Below, one piece after another: positions 33,836 to 42,826 of a stretch of DNA of 64,000 nucleotides. Source of the DNA: TMED78 sp036337035 (GTDB lineage: Bacteria; Pseudomonadota; Gammaproteobacteria; Steroidobacterales; Rariloculaceae); contig JAYZFC010000002.1 of the NCBI GenBank assembly GCA_036337035.1, forward strand, positions 255,186-319,185, read 5' to 3'. The notes below the pieces were generated by a model. It ran no database searches and was not told the DNA's origin. It worked only from the letters and a program-made list of their open reading frames with translations. Position numbers and translations under genes: made by a program. The first letter of the stretch is position 1; each line of letters starts with the position of its first letter.

Positions 33836-34425
33836 TATGTTACGCCCTCTTCAGCCCCTACTATTAGAGTATTAGAATCAATAAAACTATACGGCGGTAC
33901 TTTTAGATTAGTCGGTGCAGGAACACCGCTATACACCCTTCCAGCTAAATCAAATTTAGATCCATGGCAAGGACAATAAAATCCTCCAGGCCAATCAGAG
34001 CCTAGATCAGATGGGCTAACATCAAAACGAGGTATAGGGACACAACCTAAATGAGTACAAACAGCCTCAACAACTAAAAATTCAGGTTTTATGCTTCTGT
34101 GGTTACTATCAACATAAGAAGGTTGCTCAGACTGTTGAGAGCTTGGGTCAGCTAACAACTCATCAACAATAGAAAGCTTTCCTAGCATCTCTTCTGTTCT
34201 ATGAAGAACCATGATAGCTCTACCTCTCCATTCTACTTTTATCATTGCACCTGGCTCAACTTTGCTAATATCAACTTCTACTGGCGAGCCCAACGCTAAT
34301 GCTCTTGCACTCGGTTTAAATGATGCGACAAAGGGGGTGCTAGTAAAAACAAACCCGACTCCTCCTGTGAGGGCAGTTGCTACCGATAAGAAATCTCGTC
34401 GTGTGAAATCAGAAATATCTTTCAT
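33835..34425 (-). CDS. petA: Rieske iron-sulfur protein of the bc1 complex
   Basis: Carries the 2Fe-2S centre that takes the first electron from ubiquinol. The N-terminus has a Tat-type signal/anchor (TRRDFLSVATALTGGVGFVF) that stays as the membrane span. Cluster-binding motifs are CTHLGC and CPCHGSKFD, giving the two Cys and two His ligands plus the disulfide pair. An insertion of Ser/Gln-rich sequence (DPSSQQSEQPSYVDSNHRS) precedes the cluster domain. Length is 196 aa. It is first in petA-petB-petC, 101 bp after murA on the same strand, so a promoter is expected in that gap. Confidence 0.97.
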   Translation of the reverse strand: MKDISDFTRRDFLSVATALTGGVGFVFTSTPFVASFKPSARALALGSPVEVDISKVEPGAMIKVEWRGRAIMVLHRTEEMLGKLSIVDELLADPSSQQSEQPSYVDSNHRSIKPEFLVVEAVCTHLGCVPIPRFDVSPSDLGSDWPGGFYCPCHGSKFDLAGRVYSGVPAPTNLKVPPYSFIDSNTLIVGAEEGVT

Positions 34426-34526
34426 TTGGATTATGAATTTTTTTATTAATCAAAACCAGATCCCTAATACTGTAAACGCATTATACACAAGTGAAGAGAA
34501 ATTTTTCTACAGCAAATGAAAAAATA

Positions 34527-35786
34527 TTAAGGATGAAGCCTCTTTATGTCTGCACCAACTTGGGATAATTTTTCTTCAATTGACTCATATCCTCTATCTA
34601 TATGATATATGCGATCAACTATTGTTTTTCCCTTTGCGGCTAATGCAGCTAGAACTAAAGAAGCTGAAGCCCTTAGATCAGTTGCCATTACATTAGCACC
34701 ATTTAGAGAGTTTATGCCTTCAATAGTAACTTTTCTCCCATCAATATCTAGAACAGCTCCCATTCTCTGAAGCTCCTGAGCATGCATAAATCGATTCTCA
34801 AATACAGTCTCGATAATTTCAGAGACTCCTATGGCTACTGAATTTAAAGCGCAAAACTGAGCTTGCATATCTGTGGGAAAACCTGGATACGGGGCAGTAG
34901 AAATATTAATCGCTTTTGGCCTCTTACCTCTCATATCTAGCTCTATTGAATTTTCCTTAATAGCTATAAAAGCGCCACATTCTTCTAACTTTGATATAAC
35001 AGAAGTTAAATGCTCAGAAGCAACATTCTTAAGCTTTAAATGACCGCCGGTAATCGCCGCAGCTACAAGATAAGTACCGGCTTCTATTCTATCAGGTAGA
35101 ATTGAATGATCAGCTCCATTAAGCTTATCAACACCATTAATCTTTATAGTATCAGATCCTTCTCCATCTATCTTTGCGCCCATTTTTCTTAAAAAAATAA
35201 CTAGGTCTACAATTTCTGGCTCTTTAGCTGCGTTTTTTATAATAGTCACTCCATCAGCTAAAGTTGCTGCCATAATTATATTCTCTGTTGCTGTAACAGA
35301 TGCAGTATCCAAAAAGATTTCAGCTCCTTTTAGTTTTTCTGCCTTAGCTTTTATGTAACCACTAGAAATTTCAATATCAGCTCCCATTTTTCTTAAACCT
35401 TCTACATGTAAATTCACTGGTCTCGCACCAATTGCACAACCACCAGGTAAAGAAACTTCAGCATAGCCAAACCTTCCTAATAACGGGCCCAAAACTAAAA
35501 TTGATGCCCGCATGGTCCTCACCAAATCATATGGAGCAAAAGGACGAGACGCCTGAGAACTATTAATTTCTGTAGATTTACCATCATGAAAAATTACCTC
35601 TACTCCCATAGTTCTTAACAAATTAAAAGTAGTGGATACATCATGCAATCTTGGCACATTTTCCAAAAAAATAGACTCTTCTGAAAGTAATGAAGCAGTC
35701 ATAATAGGAAGTGCAGAATTTTTAGCTCCTGAAATATTGATCTCTCCAGAAAGTGTCTTTCCTCCTATTATCTCTAATTTATCCAA
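34527..35786 (-). CDS. murA: MurA, UDP-GlcNAc enolpyruvyl transferase
   Basis: First committed enzyme of peptidoglycan synthesis, transferring enolpyruvate from PEP to UDP-GlcNAc. The 419-aa protein has the start DKLEIIGGKTLSGEINISG, the SGAKNSALPIM segment, and the flexible loop SLPGGCAIGARPVNLHVEGL with the active-site Cys that fosfomycin alkylates. DLRASASLVLAALAAKG is near the C-terminus. The start is TTG 35786 with AAGG about 7 bp before; it aligns with MDKF of E. coli MurA and no ATG is available. It lies 20 bp downstream of ibaG, the standard pairing. Confidence 0.97.
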   Translation of the reverse strand: MDKLEIIGGKTLSGEINISGAKNSALPIMTASLLSEESIFLENVPRLHDVSTTFNLLRTMGVEVIFHDGKSTEINSSQASRPFAPYDLVRTMRASILVLGPLLGRFGYAEVSLPGGCAIGARPVNLHVEGLRKMGADIEISSGYIKAKAEKLKGAEIFLDTASVTATENIIMAATLADGVTIIKNAAKEPEIVDLVIFLRKMGAKIDGEGSDTIKINGVDKLNGADHSILPDRIEAGTYLVAAAITGGHLKLKNVASEHLTSVISKLEECGAFIAIKENSIELDMRGKRPKAINISTAPYPGFPTDMQAQFCALNSVAIGVSEIIETVFENRFMHAQELQRMGAVLDIDGRKVTIEGINSLNGANVMATDLRASASLVLAALAAKGKTIVDRIYHIDRGYESIEEKLSQVGADIKRLHP

Positions 35787-35806
35787 AGCTTAAACCTTAT
35801 AATATA

Positions 35807-36040
35807 TCAATCATTAAATTCATCGATTGTAAATGTCTTTAAAGAAAGAGCATGGATCTCATTTCCAACTAATGATCCTAAGGTATTAAAAACCATCTTA
35901 TGTCTATTTAATGTACCAACTTCTTTGAAATTATCTGAAATAACAATAGCTTCGTAGTGGCCAGCACCATCGTCTTTGACCTTTACTTCACAGTCTTTTA
36001 TGTTAGATCTAATTATCTTCTCTATCTCATCTGATCTCAT
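35807..36040 (-). CDS. ibaG: IbaG, BolA-family protein
   Basis: A 77-aa BolA/YrbA family protein. Members bind iron-sulfur clusters with monothiol glutaredoxins and affect the acid response and envelope. The class II-type core is visible: CEVKVKDDGAGHYEAIVISD, then FKEVGTLNRHKMVFNTLG, then EIHALSLKTF. The conserved histidine (RHKMVF) that serves as cluster ligand is present. It precedes murA as in E. coli. Divergent from lptC with a 101-bp gap. kdsD and kdsC, which commonly lie on the other side, are absent. Confidence 0.93.
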   Translation of the reverse strand: MRSDEIEKIIRSNIKDCEVKVKDDGAGHYEAIVISDNFKEVGTLNRHKMVFNTLGSLVGNEIHALSLKTFTIDEFND

Positions 36041-36141
36041 TGGATATCTCTTATTTAATATATAAAATTTATAGGTTAAATAATTAACTACAAATTGTTA
36101 CTATTACTCTAAAATGATCATCATAAAAAAACAATTTATTT

Positions 36142-36696
36142 ATGAAAAGAAAGAGTTTATTAATTATTTTATTGCTATCAATAACGGCTAGTTTTACATG
36201 GTATATGAGCAAAAAAAGCATGTTCAATGAAGCATCTCCCGTCACTAATATATCTAATGGTGGATTCAGTCTCTACAAAACAAAAATTCATATAACAGAT
36301 AAAAATGGTCAATTAATATACTCTATACTAGCTGAAAAAGCTTACCAAGATCCAGCCAAAAAATTACTAGAATTAGATAATATTTCTATAGATTATATGA
36401 AGGAAAATCAGGACTCTTGGAATTTGAAAGCTGATTCTGGAGAGATATCAGAAGATAAAATAAACATATTACTAAAAGGAAATGTTATCCTAAATAATGA
36501 GATAGCAGATAGATATCCAAATTTAATTTCGACTGATGAGCTAAATTTAAAGACAGAGGTATCACTTATTAGCTCAGAACATTTAGTAAAAATTTTTTTT
36601 AGATATGGTAATTTAGAAACAATTGGAATAGAAATGGACCTTGATGGAGAAATATTAAACCTTAAGTCTAGTATTTATGGAAAATTTAATTATTAA
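36142..36696 (+). CDS. lptC: LptC, LPS transport bridge protein
   Basis: Bitopic inner-membrane protein that receives LPS from the LptB2FG transporter and hands it to LptA. The 184-aa protein has a basic start, one membrane span (LLIILLLSITASFTWYM, about residues 5-22), and a periplasmic beta-jellyroll containing GGFSLYKTKIHITDKNGQL and GEISEDKINILLKGNV. Sequence conservation is low, as usual for LptC; the call rests on topology plus the lptC-lptA-lptB order. Its 3' end overlaps lptA by 20 bp, so translation of the two is probably coupled. Confidence 0.88.
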   Translation: MKRKSLLIILLLSITASFTWYMSKKSMFNEASPVTNISNGGFSLYKTKIHITDKNGQLIYSILAEKAYQDPAKKLLELDNISIDYMKENQDSWNLKADSGEISEDKINILLKGNVILNNEIADRYPNLISTDELNLKTEVSLISSEHLVKIFFRYGNLETIGIEMDLDGEILNLKSSIYGKFNY

Positions 36697-37267
36697 AAAT
36701 ATTCATATTTTTTTGTTTTTTGCTCTTCAAGGTAATATAGCATTAAGTCAAGAATCTAGTCAGAATCCTATACTATTAGATGCTGAATCATCAGTCATTA
36801 ATAGAATTTCTAATTTGATTTCTTTCATTAAATTAGAAATAAATCAGGAAAATAATTTTTTACTCCAAGCAGATGAAGCTACAGCCTCATCGCTAGATTT
36901 CTCTTCAAATGAATGGGTGCTCAATGGAAATGTTTATCTTGAATTCAATGAAATCAATATTTTAGCTGAAAAAGCTGTAATTAAATTTTCTAATAATGGA
37001 GTAGAAGAAGCTTTATTTGAGGGTTTACCTGCTATATTCTCAAATGTTAATAATCTTGAAAACCAGTCAATAAGTGGTGGAGCAGATAATTTAACCTATA
37101 ATAAAAATGCTGGCTTCATCTCAATGAATAATAACGCTTTCCTAAAACAAGGAAATAACGAATTCAAAGGTTGTAGTCTAATATATGATATAGATGCTGA
37201 AAAAATAACTTCAGGAGCATCAGATTGTGGAACACCAGTTTCTATCACTATAGTTCCATCAGAATAG
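36677..37267 (+). CDS. lptA: LptA, periplasmic LPS transport protein
   Basis: Periplasmic beta-jellyroll protein that forms the bridge for LPS between LptC and LptD. The 196-aa precursor has a signal peptide (IIKNIHIFLFFALQGNIALS, cut probably just after). The OstA-like domain runs LLQADEATASSLDFSSNEWV, LNGNVYLEFNEINILAEKA, then the GADNLTYNKN repeat-like strands. It starts inside the end of lptC and is followed 17 bp later by lptB. The sequence is divergent from E. coli LptA, but fold cues and context agree. Confidence 0.9.
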   Translation: MENLIIKNIHIFLFFALQGNIALSQESSQNPILLDAESSVINRISNLISFIKLEINQENNFLLQADEATASSLDFSSNEWVLNGNVYLEFNEINILAEKAVIKFSNNGVEEALFEGLPAIFSNVNNLENQSISGGADNLTYNKNAGFISMNNNAFLKQGNNEFKGCSLIYDIDAEKITSGASDCGTPVSITIVPSE

Positions 37268-37284
37268 TTGGAGTCTATTTTTTA

Positions 37285-38013
37285 ATGAATAGTAAGTTAG
37301 CAGTAGAAAATATTTCAAAAAAATATGGTTTCAAACAAGCTGTAAAAGATCTTTCTTTTAGCGTTAGTAGTGGAGAAATAGTAGGACTATTAGGCCCCAA
37401 TGGTGCTGGAAAAACTACGGCCTTTTATATGATATCTGGACTAATTAAGTCTGATAGCGGAATAATTTCTCTAAATTCTAAAGATATAACTAATTTGCCA
37501 GTACATACTAGAGCATCCTTAGGGCTAGGTTATCTTCCTCAAGAAGCATCAATATTTCGTAAGTTATCTGTAAGTGATAACATATTATCAATACTAGAAA
37601 CTAGAGCAGATCTTATCAAAGAAGATCGCTATAAAATATTAAATGAGCTCCTAGAAGAATTTAGAATAGGTCATGTCAAAGATAATATCGGTATATCACT
37701 ATCGGGCGGAGAAAGAAGAAGAGTAGAAATTGCTAGGTCTTTAGCAACTAATCCAAAGTTTATATTATTAGATGAACCTTTTGCAGGTGTTGACCCAATT
37801 TCAGTAATTGATATTCAAAGAATTATAAAACAATTAACAGATAAAAAAATTGGAGTACTAATTACTGATCATAATGTTAGAGAAACATTAGGAATCTGTA
37901 ATCACGCATACATAATAAATCAAGGAACTCTAATGGCGTCAGGAAAATCTGCTGAAATTTTATCAAATCAAAAAGTCCGCGATGTATATTTAGGAGATAG
38001 TTTCTCTTTATAG
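37285..38013 (+). CDS. lptB: LptB, LPS-export ABC ATPase
   Basis: Cytoplasmic ATPase of LptB2FG, powering extraction of LPS from the inner membrane. I start at ATG 37285 (242 aa, matching E. coli LptB at 241) with GGAG 11 bp upstream; a longer frame from 37225 would overlap lptA without family support. The Walker A is GPNGAGKTT, the Q-loop region GYLPQEASIFRKL, the signature LSGGERRRVEIAR, Walker B FILLDEPFAGVDPI, and the switch His is in LITDHNVRETL. The permease genes lptF and lptG are elsewhere. Confidence 0.97.
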   Translation: MNSKLAVENISKKYGFKQAVKDLSFSVSSGEIVGLLGPNGAGKTTAFYMISGLIKSDSGIISLNSKDITNLPVHTRASLGLGYLPQEASIFRKLSVSDNILSILETRADLIKEDRYKILNELLEEFRIGHVKDNIGISLSGGERRRVEIARSLATNPKFILLDEPFAGVDPISVIDIQRIIKQLTDKKIGVLITDHNVRETLGICNHAYIINQGTLMASGKSAEILSNQKVRDVYLGDSFSL

Positions 38014-38024
38014 GTTAATTGTAA

Positions 38025-39359
38025 ATGAAACAATCTTTATATCTAAGACAATCTCAAAAACTCACGATGACGCCTCAATTGAAGCAGGCAATTAAATTGC
38101 TTGAGCTACCAATAATAGAACTTGATACCAATATTAGAGAACAGCTAGAAAACAATATAATGCTTGAAAAAATACATGAGGAATTTGAGCAGGAAAACAG
38201 TAGTCCGCCAAAGTTACAATCAGAATGGGAAAATTTTTCTAAAAATAATGATAAAGATAACATTGATTTATTTTCATCTAATAATATGAGCTTAAGAGAT
38301 CATTTGCTTTGGCAGATAGAAATAGAAAAAATAACTGAAAAAGAAGTTTTTATAGGACAAGCTATAATTAATTCACTTGACGATAATGGCTACTTAAATG
38401 AAGATCTTTCAACAATAAAAAAAATATTGTCCTCTAATATGGTCATCAAAAATAATGAAATAGAAAATGTATTAGAAATTATTCAAAATTTAGATCCAGT
38501 TGGAGTAGCAGCAAGATCAATAAATGAATGTATATTTATTCAGCTTAATAGGATAGATAAAAATACGCCAAATATAGATTTAGCAATAGAAATAACAAAT
38601 AATTACTTCGAACTATTTGCTAATAGAGATATCAAAAAAATAAAAAATAAAATTAATGTAGAAGAAAATGATCTAGAGGAAGCCATTTTTCTTATAAAAT
38701 CATGTCACCCTTATCCAGGGTTATCAATTAATAGCCAAATAACACAATATGCTGTACCTGATATATTTGTAAAAAAGCATAATAATAATTGGATAGTTGA
38801 ACTAAATAATTCGCTAGTACCAAAAATTAAAATAAATAGTCTTTATGCTGAATCTATTAATAGTATTCAAGAACACAAAGCCTTAAGAATGCAATTACAG
38901 GAAGCACAGTGGTTAATCAAAAGCCTTAACATAAGAAATCAAACTTTGCTCAAAGTTGCTATGAATATCGTTCAGAGGCAAACATCATTCCTAGAAAGTG
39001 GAGAGGAATACATGAATCCAATGATTATGAAACAAGTTGCTTTAGATGTTGATGTTCATGAATCTACAATATCGAGGATTGCTTCTAATAAATATATGTA
39101 TACTCCGAGAGGTGTTTTTCAGTTTAAATATTTTTTTTCTAGTAATTTAGAAAGCAAGGAAGGTGGTACCTCATCTATTGCAATCAAAGCTAAAATAAAA
39201 AAAATGATTGATAACGAAAATATTAATTCTCCACTTAGTGATGCAATTATTTCTGATAGATTAAAACTTGAAGGGATAAAGGTGGCAAGAAGAACAGTTG
39301 CAAAATATCGTGAAGAAATGCAGATAGGACCTTCAAGCAAAAGGAAAAATAACAAATAA
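38025..39359 (+). CDS. rpoN: RNA polymerase sigma-54 factor
   Basis: Alternative sigma factor requiring AAA+ enhancer-binding activators. The 444-aa protein has the Gln/Leu-rich region I (LYLRQSQKLTMTPQLKQAIK), a short acidic region II, the core-binding domain, the helix-turn-helix around MKQVALDVDVHESTISRIAS, and the RpoN box ARRTVAKYREEM near the end. Its position after lptB is standard, but hpf and ptsN, which usually follow, are missing; gap (convergent) comes next after 64 bp. The only start candidate is ATG 38025. Confidence 0.97.
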   Translation: MKQSLYLRQSQKLTMTPQLKQAIKLLELPIIELDTNIREQLENNIMLEKIHEEFEQENSSPPKLQSEWENFSKNNDKDNIDLFSSNNMSLRDHLLWQIEIEKITEKEVFIGQAIINSLDDNGYLNEDLSTIKKILSSNMVIKNNEIENVLEIIQNLDPVGVAARSINECIFIQLNRIDKNTPNIDLAIEITNNYFELFANRDIKKIKNKINVEENDLEEAIFLIKSCHPYPGLSINSQITQYAVPDIFVKKHNNNWIVELNNSLVPKIKINSLYAESINSIQEHKALRMQLQEAQWLIKSLNIRNQTLLKVAMNIVQRQTSFLESGEEYMNPMIMKQVALDVDVHESTISRIASNKYMYTPRGVFQFKYFFSSNLESKEGGTSSIAIKAKIKKMIDNENINSPLSDAIISDRLKLEGIKVARRTVAKYREEMQIGPSSKRKNNK

Positions 39360-39423
39360 TTTATAATCAATATATTGAATTTATGATTTAAAATTAAAAT
39401 CAAATCTTCAGAAATTATATTGA

Positions 39424-40437
39424 CTATAAATTACACATAGCTAGAGTCGTATCTAACATACGATTAGAAAAACCCCATTCATTGTCATACCAAGAACAAA
39501 CTTTAATCAATCTTTTATCAATTGAAATCCTAGTTAATCCAGAATCATACACGGAGGATGCAGGATTATGATTAAAATCAGAAGAAACTAGAGGCTCATC
39601 AGAATATTCTAAAACCCCCTTTAATTCGCTTTCACTAGCTGACTTCAACAAACCGTTAATCTCCTCAATACTCGTCTCTCTAGTAGATGAAAAAGTTAGA
39701 TCTACGATTGAAACATTAATAGTAGGAACACGAAGAGAAAATCCATCTAACCTTCCATCTAAATCAGGTAGCACCAAGCCTACAGCTGCAGCTGCTCCTG
39801 TTTTTGTAGGGATCATAGACTGAGTAGCAGATCTAGCTCGTCTTAGATCAGAATGATAAACATCTGTAAGAACTTGGTCATTAGTATAGGAATGAATTGT
39901 ATTCATAATACCACTCTCAATACCAATACTTTCATGTAAAACTTTAGCTAATGGCGCTAGACAATTTGTTGTACAAGAGGCATTTGAAACTACTTCATCA
40001 GATGGCTTAAGGATATTATGGTTAACGCCATAAACAATAGTTGCGTCTATATCATTTCCAGCTGGTGCTGAAATCAATACTTTCTTAGCGCCTGCCCTAA
40101 GATGTGCAGATGACTTTTCCTTAGAAGCAAAAAAACCTGTGCTTTCTAAAACTATATCAATCTTCAAATCAGCCCAAGGTAAATTTTCTGGATTTCTTTC
40201 TGCAAATACCTTAATTTTATCTCCATCAATAAATAAATGATTTTTCTCTACATTTACCTCAAATGGAAAAGGGCCATGGGCAGTATCATATTTAGTTAAA
40301 TGGGCATTTGCTTCTGCATTACCTAAATCATTAATTGCAACTATTTGAATCTCGTCTCTTTTATCTCCTTCATACAAAGCCCTTAAAATATTTCTCCCTA
40401 TCCTTCCATATCCATTAATTGCAACTCTTAAAGACAT
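39424..40437 (-). CDS. gap: Glyceraldehyde-3-phosphate dehydrogenase
   Basis: Phosphorylating, NAD(P)-dependent GAPDH of glycolysis and gluconeogenesis. The 337-aa protein has the N-terminal Rossmann motif INGYGRIGRNILRALYE, the catalytic SNASCTTNCLAPLAK with the nucleophilic Cys, the S-loop around DLRRARSATQSMIPTKTGAA, and the C-terminal SWYDNEWGFSNRM. The residues after the second strand read AINDLGNAEANAHLTKYDT, close to the gammaproteobacterial GapB/Epd-like and cyanobacterial Gap2-like branch rather than E. coli GapA. That subgroup call is tentative. It follows tkt by 32 bp in one operon. Confidence 0.94.
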   Translation of the reverse strand: MSLRVAINGYGRIGRNILRALYEGDKRDEIQIVAINDLGNAEANAHLTKYDTAHGPFPFEVNVEKNHLFIDGDKIKVFAERNPENLPWADLKIDIVLESTGFFASKEKSSAHLRAGAKKVLISAPAGNDIDATIVYGVNHNILKPSDEVVSNASCTTNCLAPLAKVLHESIGIESGIMNTIHSYTNDQVLTDVYHSDLRRARSATQSMIPTKTGAAAAVGLVLPDLDGRLDGFSLRVPTINVSIVDLTFSSTRETSIEEINGLLKSASESELKGVLEYSDEPLVSSDFNHNPASSVYDSGLTRISIDKRLIKVCSWYDNEWGFSNRMLDTTLAMCNL

Positions 40438-40469
40438 CTACAACTCCCCAAATAAAATAAGTTTAAACA

Positions 40470-42476
40470 TTAATCTATCAGATTCCTAGCTTGCTTAGTA
40501 ATTGATGCAACACTAAAACCAAAAAGCTCAAATAAATCGTTTGCTGGTGCTGATTTGCCATAACTATCAATACCTATAACATTGCCATTTCCTGAAACAT
40601 ATTTCCACCACGAATCCTTACTACCTGCCTCTATAGCTAGTATTTTAGAATTTGGATCTATAACAGATTCTCTATATTCTTTTGTCTGAGAATCAAAAAC
40701 TTCTAGGCATGGCATAGAAACAACCCTTACCTGACGACCCTCATCTATTAAGATCTTTGCAGAATCTAATGCTAACTTAACCTCAGAGCCAGAAGAAATA
40801 AAAATAATTTCTGGCTTATTTGAATTTTCTAGAAGTATATATCCACCTTTCTTTATTTCTGATATCTGCTTTTTATCCCTTTGAATAAAATTTAAAGATT
40901 GCCTTGTTAAAGCTAAGCTTGAGGGGGCATCTGAACTCTCTATAGCTGATTTCCATGCTACGGCAGTTTCGATAGTATCACACGGTCTCCATACTGACAT
41001 ATTAGGCATAGCGCGAAGGCTTGCTAAATGTTCTATTGGTTGGTGGGTAGGGCCATCTTCTCCCAGACCAATAGAATCATGAGTGAATACTAATATATTT
41101 TGAAGGCCTATAAGAGAAGCCATGCGTAAAGCGTTTCTTGCATAATCTGAAAAAACTAGGAATGTTCCTCCATATGGGATAAAGCCACCGTGTAATCTTA
41201 GGCCATTAAGAATAGAAACCATCGCAAATTCCCTAACTCCAAAATTTAAATAATTCCCTCCACCTTTAATTGGATCAAAAAAATCTGAGCATACATGGAA
41301 GGTATTATTTGAACCTGTAAGATCAGCAGATCCTCCAAAAAGCTCGCCTAACATTGGAGCAAACCCATCTAATGCTCTTTGTGAGGCTTTCCTAGTAGCC
41401 ATATCCTGACCTTCTGAATTTATATTATTAATAACTTTTTCTGCTTCACATTCCCATTCTATCGGGAGATTTCCTTCCATCCTTCTTATAAACTCAGAAG
41501 CAAGTTTTGGATATTTTTCTTGATATCTAATGAAAGTCTTATTCCAATCATCTTCTGCTGTTTTTCCAGATTGTTTTGCATTCCAGCTACTCTTAATTGA
41601 TTCAGGAATTTCGAAAGGCTTGTAATTCCAATTAAGACTAGATCTAGCTGCCTCTATCTCATCCTCACCAAGAGGGGCTCCATGTGTATCTGCAGTTCCT
41701 TGCTTGTTTGGAGAGCCGTAACCAATAAGTGTTTTACAGCAAATAATACTAGGGCGTTTTTTTTCACTCTTACTCTGCTTAATTGCTTCTGATATTGCTT
41801 CAGAATCATGGCCATCTATATTGTCCACTACATGCCAACCATATGACCTAAATCTACCTGGAGTATCATCAGTAAACCATGCAGAAACATCTCCATCTAT
41901 TGATATACCATTGTCATCATAAAAAACAATCAACTTACCTAATCCTAGTGTTCCTGCTAGCGAGCACGCTTCATGTGATATCCCCTCCATTAAGCATCCA
42001 TCCCCAAGAAACACATAGGTATAGTGATCAACTATATTTAATTCAGGTTTATTAAAATTTTTTGCTAAGGACTTCTCAGCAATTGCCATACCTACAGCAT
42101 TAGCTATGCCTTGACCAAGTGGTCCAGTAGTGGTCTCAATACCTATATCTTGCTCTCTTTCAGGATGGCCTGCTGTTTTATAGCCTAACTGTCTAAAGTT
42201 TTTTATTTCATCTATTGATAAATTGTAGCCAGTTAAATATGCAATAGAATATAAAAGCATCGATCCATGGCCATTAGAAAGAACAAAGCGGTCTCGATTA
42301 AACCAATTAGGGTTAGCTGGATTATGACTAAGGTAATCATTCCATAGAACTTCTGCAATATCTGCCATACCCATAGGCATTCCAGGATGACCAGAATTTG
42401 CTTTCTGAACAGCATCCATCGATAAAAATCTGATGGCATTAGCTAGCTCCTTTCTCGATAAATTTTTCTTAGTCAT
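40470..42476 (-). CDS. tkt: Transketolase
   Basis: Thiamine-diphosphate enzyme moving two-carbon units in the pentose phosphate pathway. ATG 42476 is chosen because AGGA lies 7 bp upstream; an in-frame TTG at 42491 would add five residues. The 668-aa protein has the start RKELANAIRFLSMDAVQKAN, SGHPGMPMGMADI, the ThDP motif GDGCLMEGISHEA through to YDDNGISIDGD, and the pyrimidine-binding HDSIGLGEDGPTHQPIEHL. It is cotranscribed with hspQ upstream and gap downstream. Confidence 0.97.
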   Translation of the reverse strand: MTKKNLSRKELANAIRFLSMDAVQKANSGHPGMPMGMADIAEVLWNDYLSHNPANPNWFNRDRFVLSNGHGSMLLYSIAYLTGYNLSIDEIKNFRQLGYKTAGHPEREQDIGIETTTGPLGQGIANAVGMAIAEKSLAKNFNKPELNIVDHYTYVFLGDGCLMEGISHEACSLAGTLGLGKLIVFYDDNGISIDGDVSAWFTDDTPGRFRSYGWHVVDNIDGHDSEAISEAIKQSKSEKKRPSIICCKTLIGYGSPNKQGTADTHGAPLGEDEIEAARSSLNWNYKPFEIPESIKSSWNAKQSGKTAEDDWNKTFIRYQEKYPKLASEFIRRMEGNLPIEWECEAEKVINNINSEGQDMATRKASQRALDGFAPMLGELFGGSADLTGSNNTFHVCSDFFDPIKGGGNYLNFGVREFAMVSILNGLRLHGGFIPYGGTFLVFSDYARNALRMASLIGLQNILVFTHDSIGLGEDGPTHQPIEHLASLRAMPNMSVWRPCDTIETAVAWKSAIESSDAPSSLALTRQSLNFIQRDKKQISEIKKGGYILLENSNKPEIIFISSGSEVKLALDSAKILIDEGRQVRVVSMPCLEVFDSQTKEYRESVIDPNSKILAIEAGSKDSWWKYVSGNGNVIGIDSYGKSAPANDLFELFGFSVASITKQARNLID

Positions 42477-42495
42477 ATTAAAATCCTGCAATAGT

Positions 42496-42813
42496 TTAAT
42501 TTTTCTTGCTTAAAGAGTTATAAGAAATACCATTAAAGTCTTCAAAATATTCATTTATAAGAGGGTGGGCTATAGGAGTGGGGTCTAATACAGCCTTTAA
42601 ATTTCTTTCTGCAACATAAGTTGAATGCTCAACTCCATCCACCAAAATATGATACCAAGGCTGATCCTTTGGAGGAGAACTTTTAGCAACTTTTTTGTAC
42701 CATTCATCAGTTAGCATAAACTCTGCATCTACATCATATATTGCCCCCTTATAGCCAAATAAGCTATGAGTTACAACTTGGCCAATATGAAACTGACATC
42801 CCTTCTGGTGCAT
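42496..42813 (-). CDS. hspQ: HspQ-type heat shock protein (DUF525-like hemimethylated DNA-binding fold)
   Basis: Small protein related to E. coli HspQ, which binds hemimethylated DNA and acts as a Lon specificity enhancer. I take ATG 42813, which has AAGGAA 6 bp upstream, giving 105 aa. The core is FHIGQVVTHSLFGYKGAIYD, DEWYKKVAKSSPPKDQPWYH, and VEHSTYVAERNL, all family hallmarks. A frame from 42882 would overlap mpl by 56 bp. It lies between mpl and tkt, an unusual neighbourhood. The C-terminal 25 residues are beyond the typical domain and of unknown use. Confidence 0.9.
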   Translation of the reverse strand: MHQKGCQFHIGQVVTHSLFGYKGAIYDVDAEFMLTDEWYKKVAKSSPPKDQPWYHILVDGVEHSTYVAERNLKAVLDPTPIAHPLINEYFEDFNGISYNSLSKKN

Positions 42814-42826
42814 AAATATTCCTTGT

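Noticed and set aside
37225..37284. An N-terminal extension of LptB beginning at 37225
   Set aside because: It overlaps the lptA coding end, is unlike the family, and the ATG at 37285 gives the normal length with a GGAG upstream.
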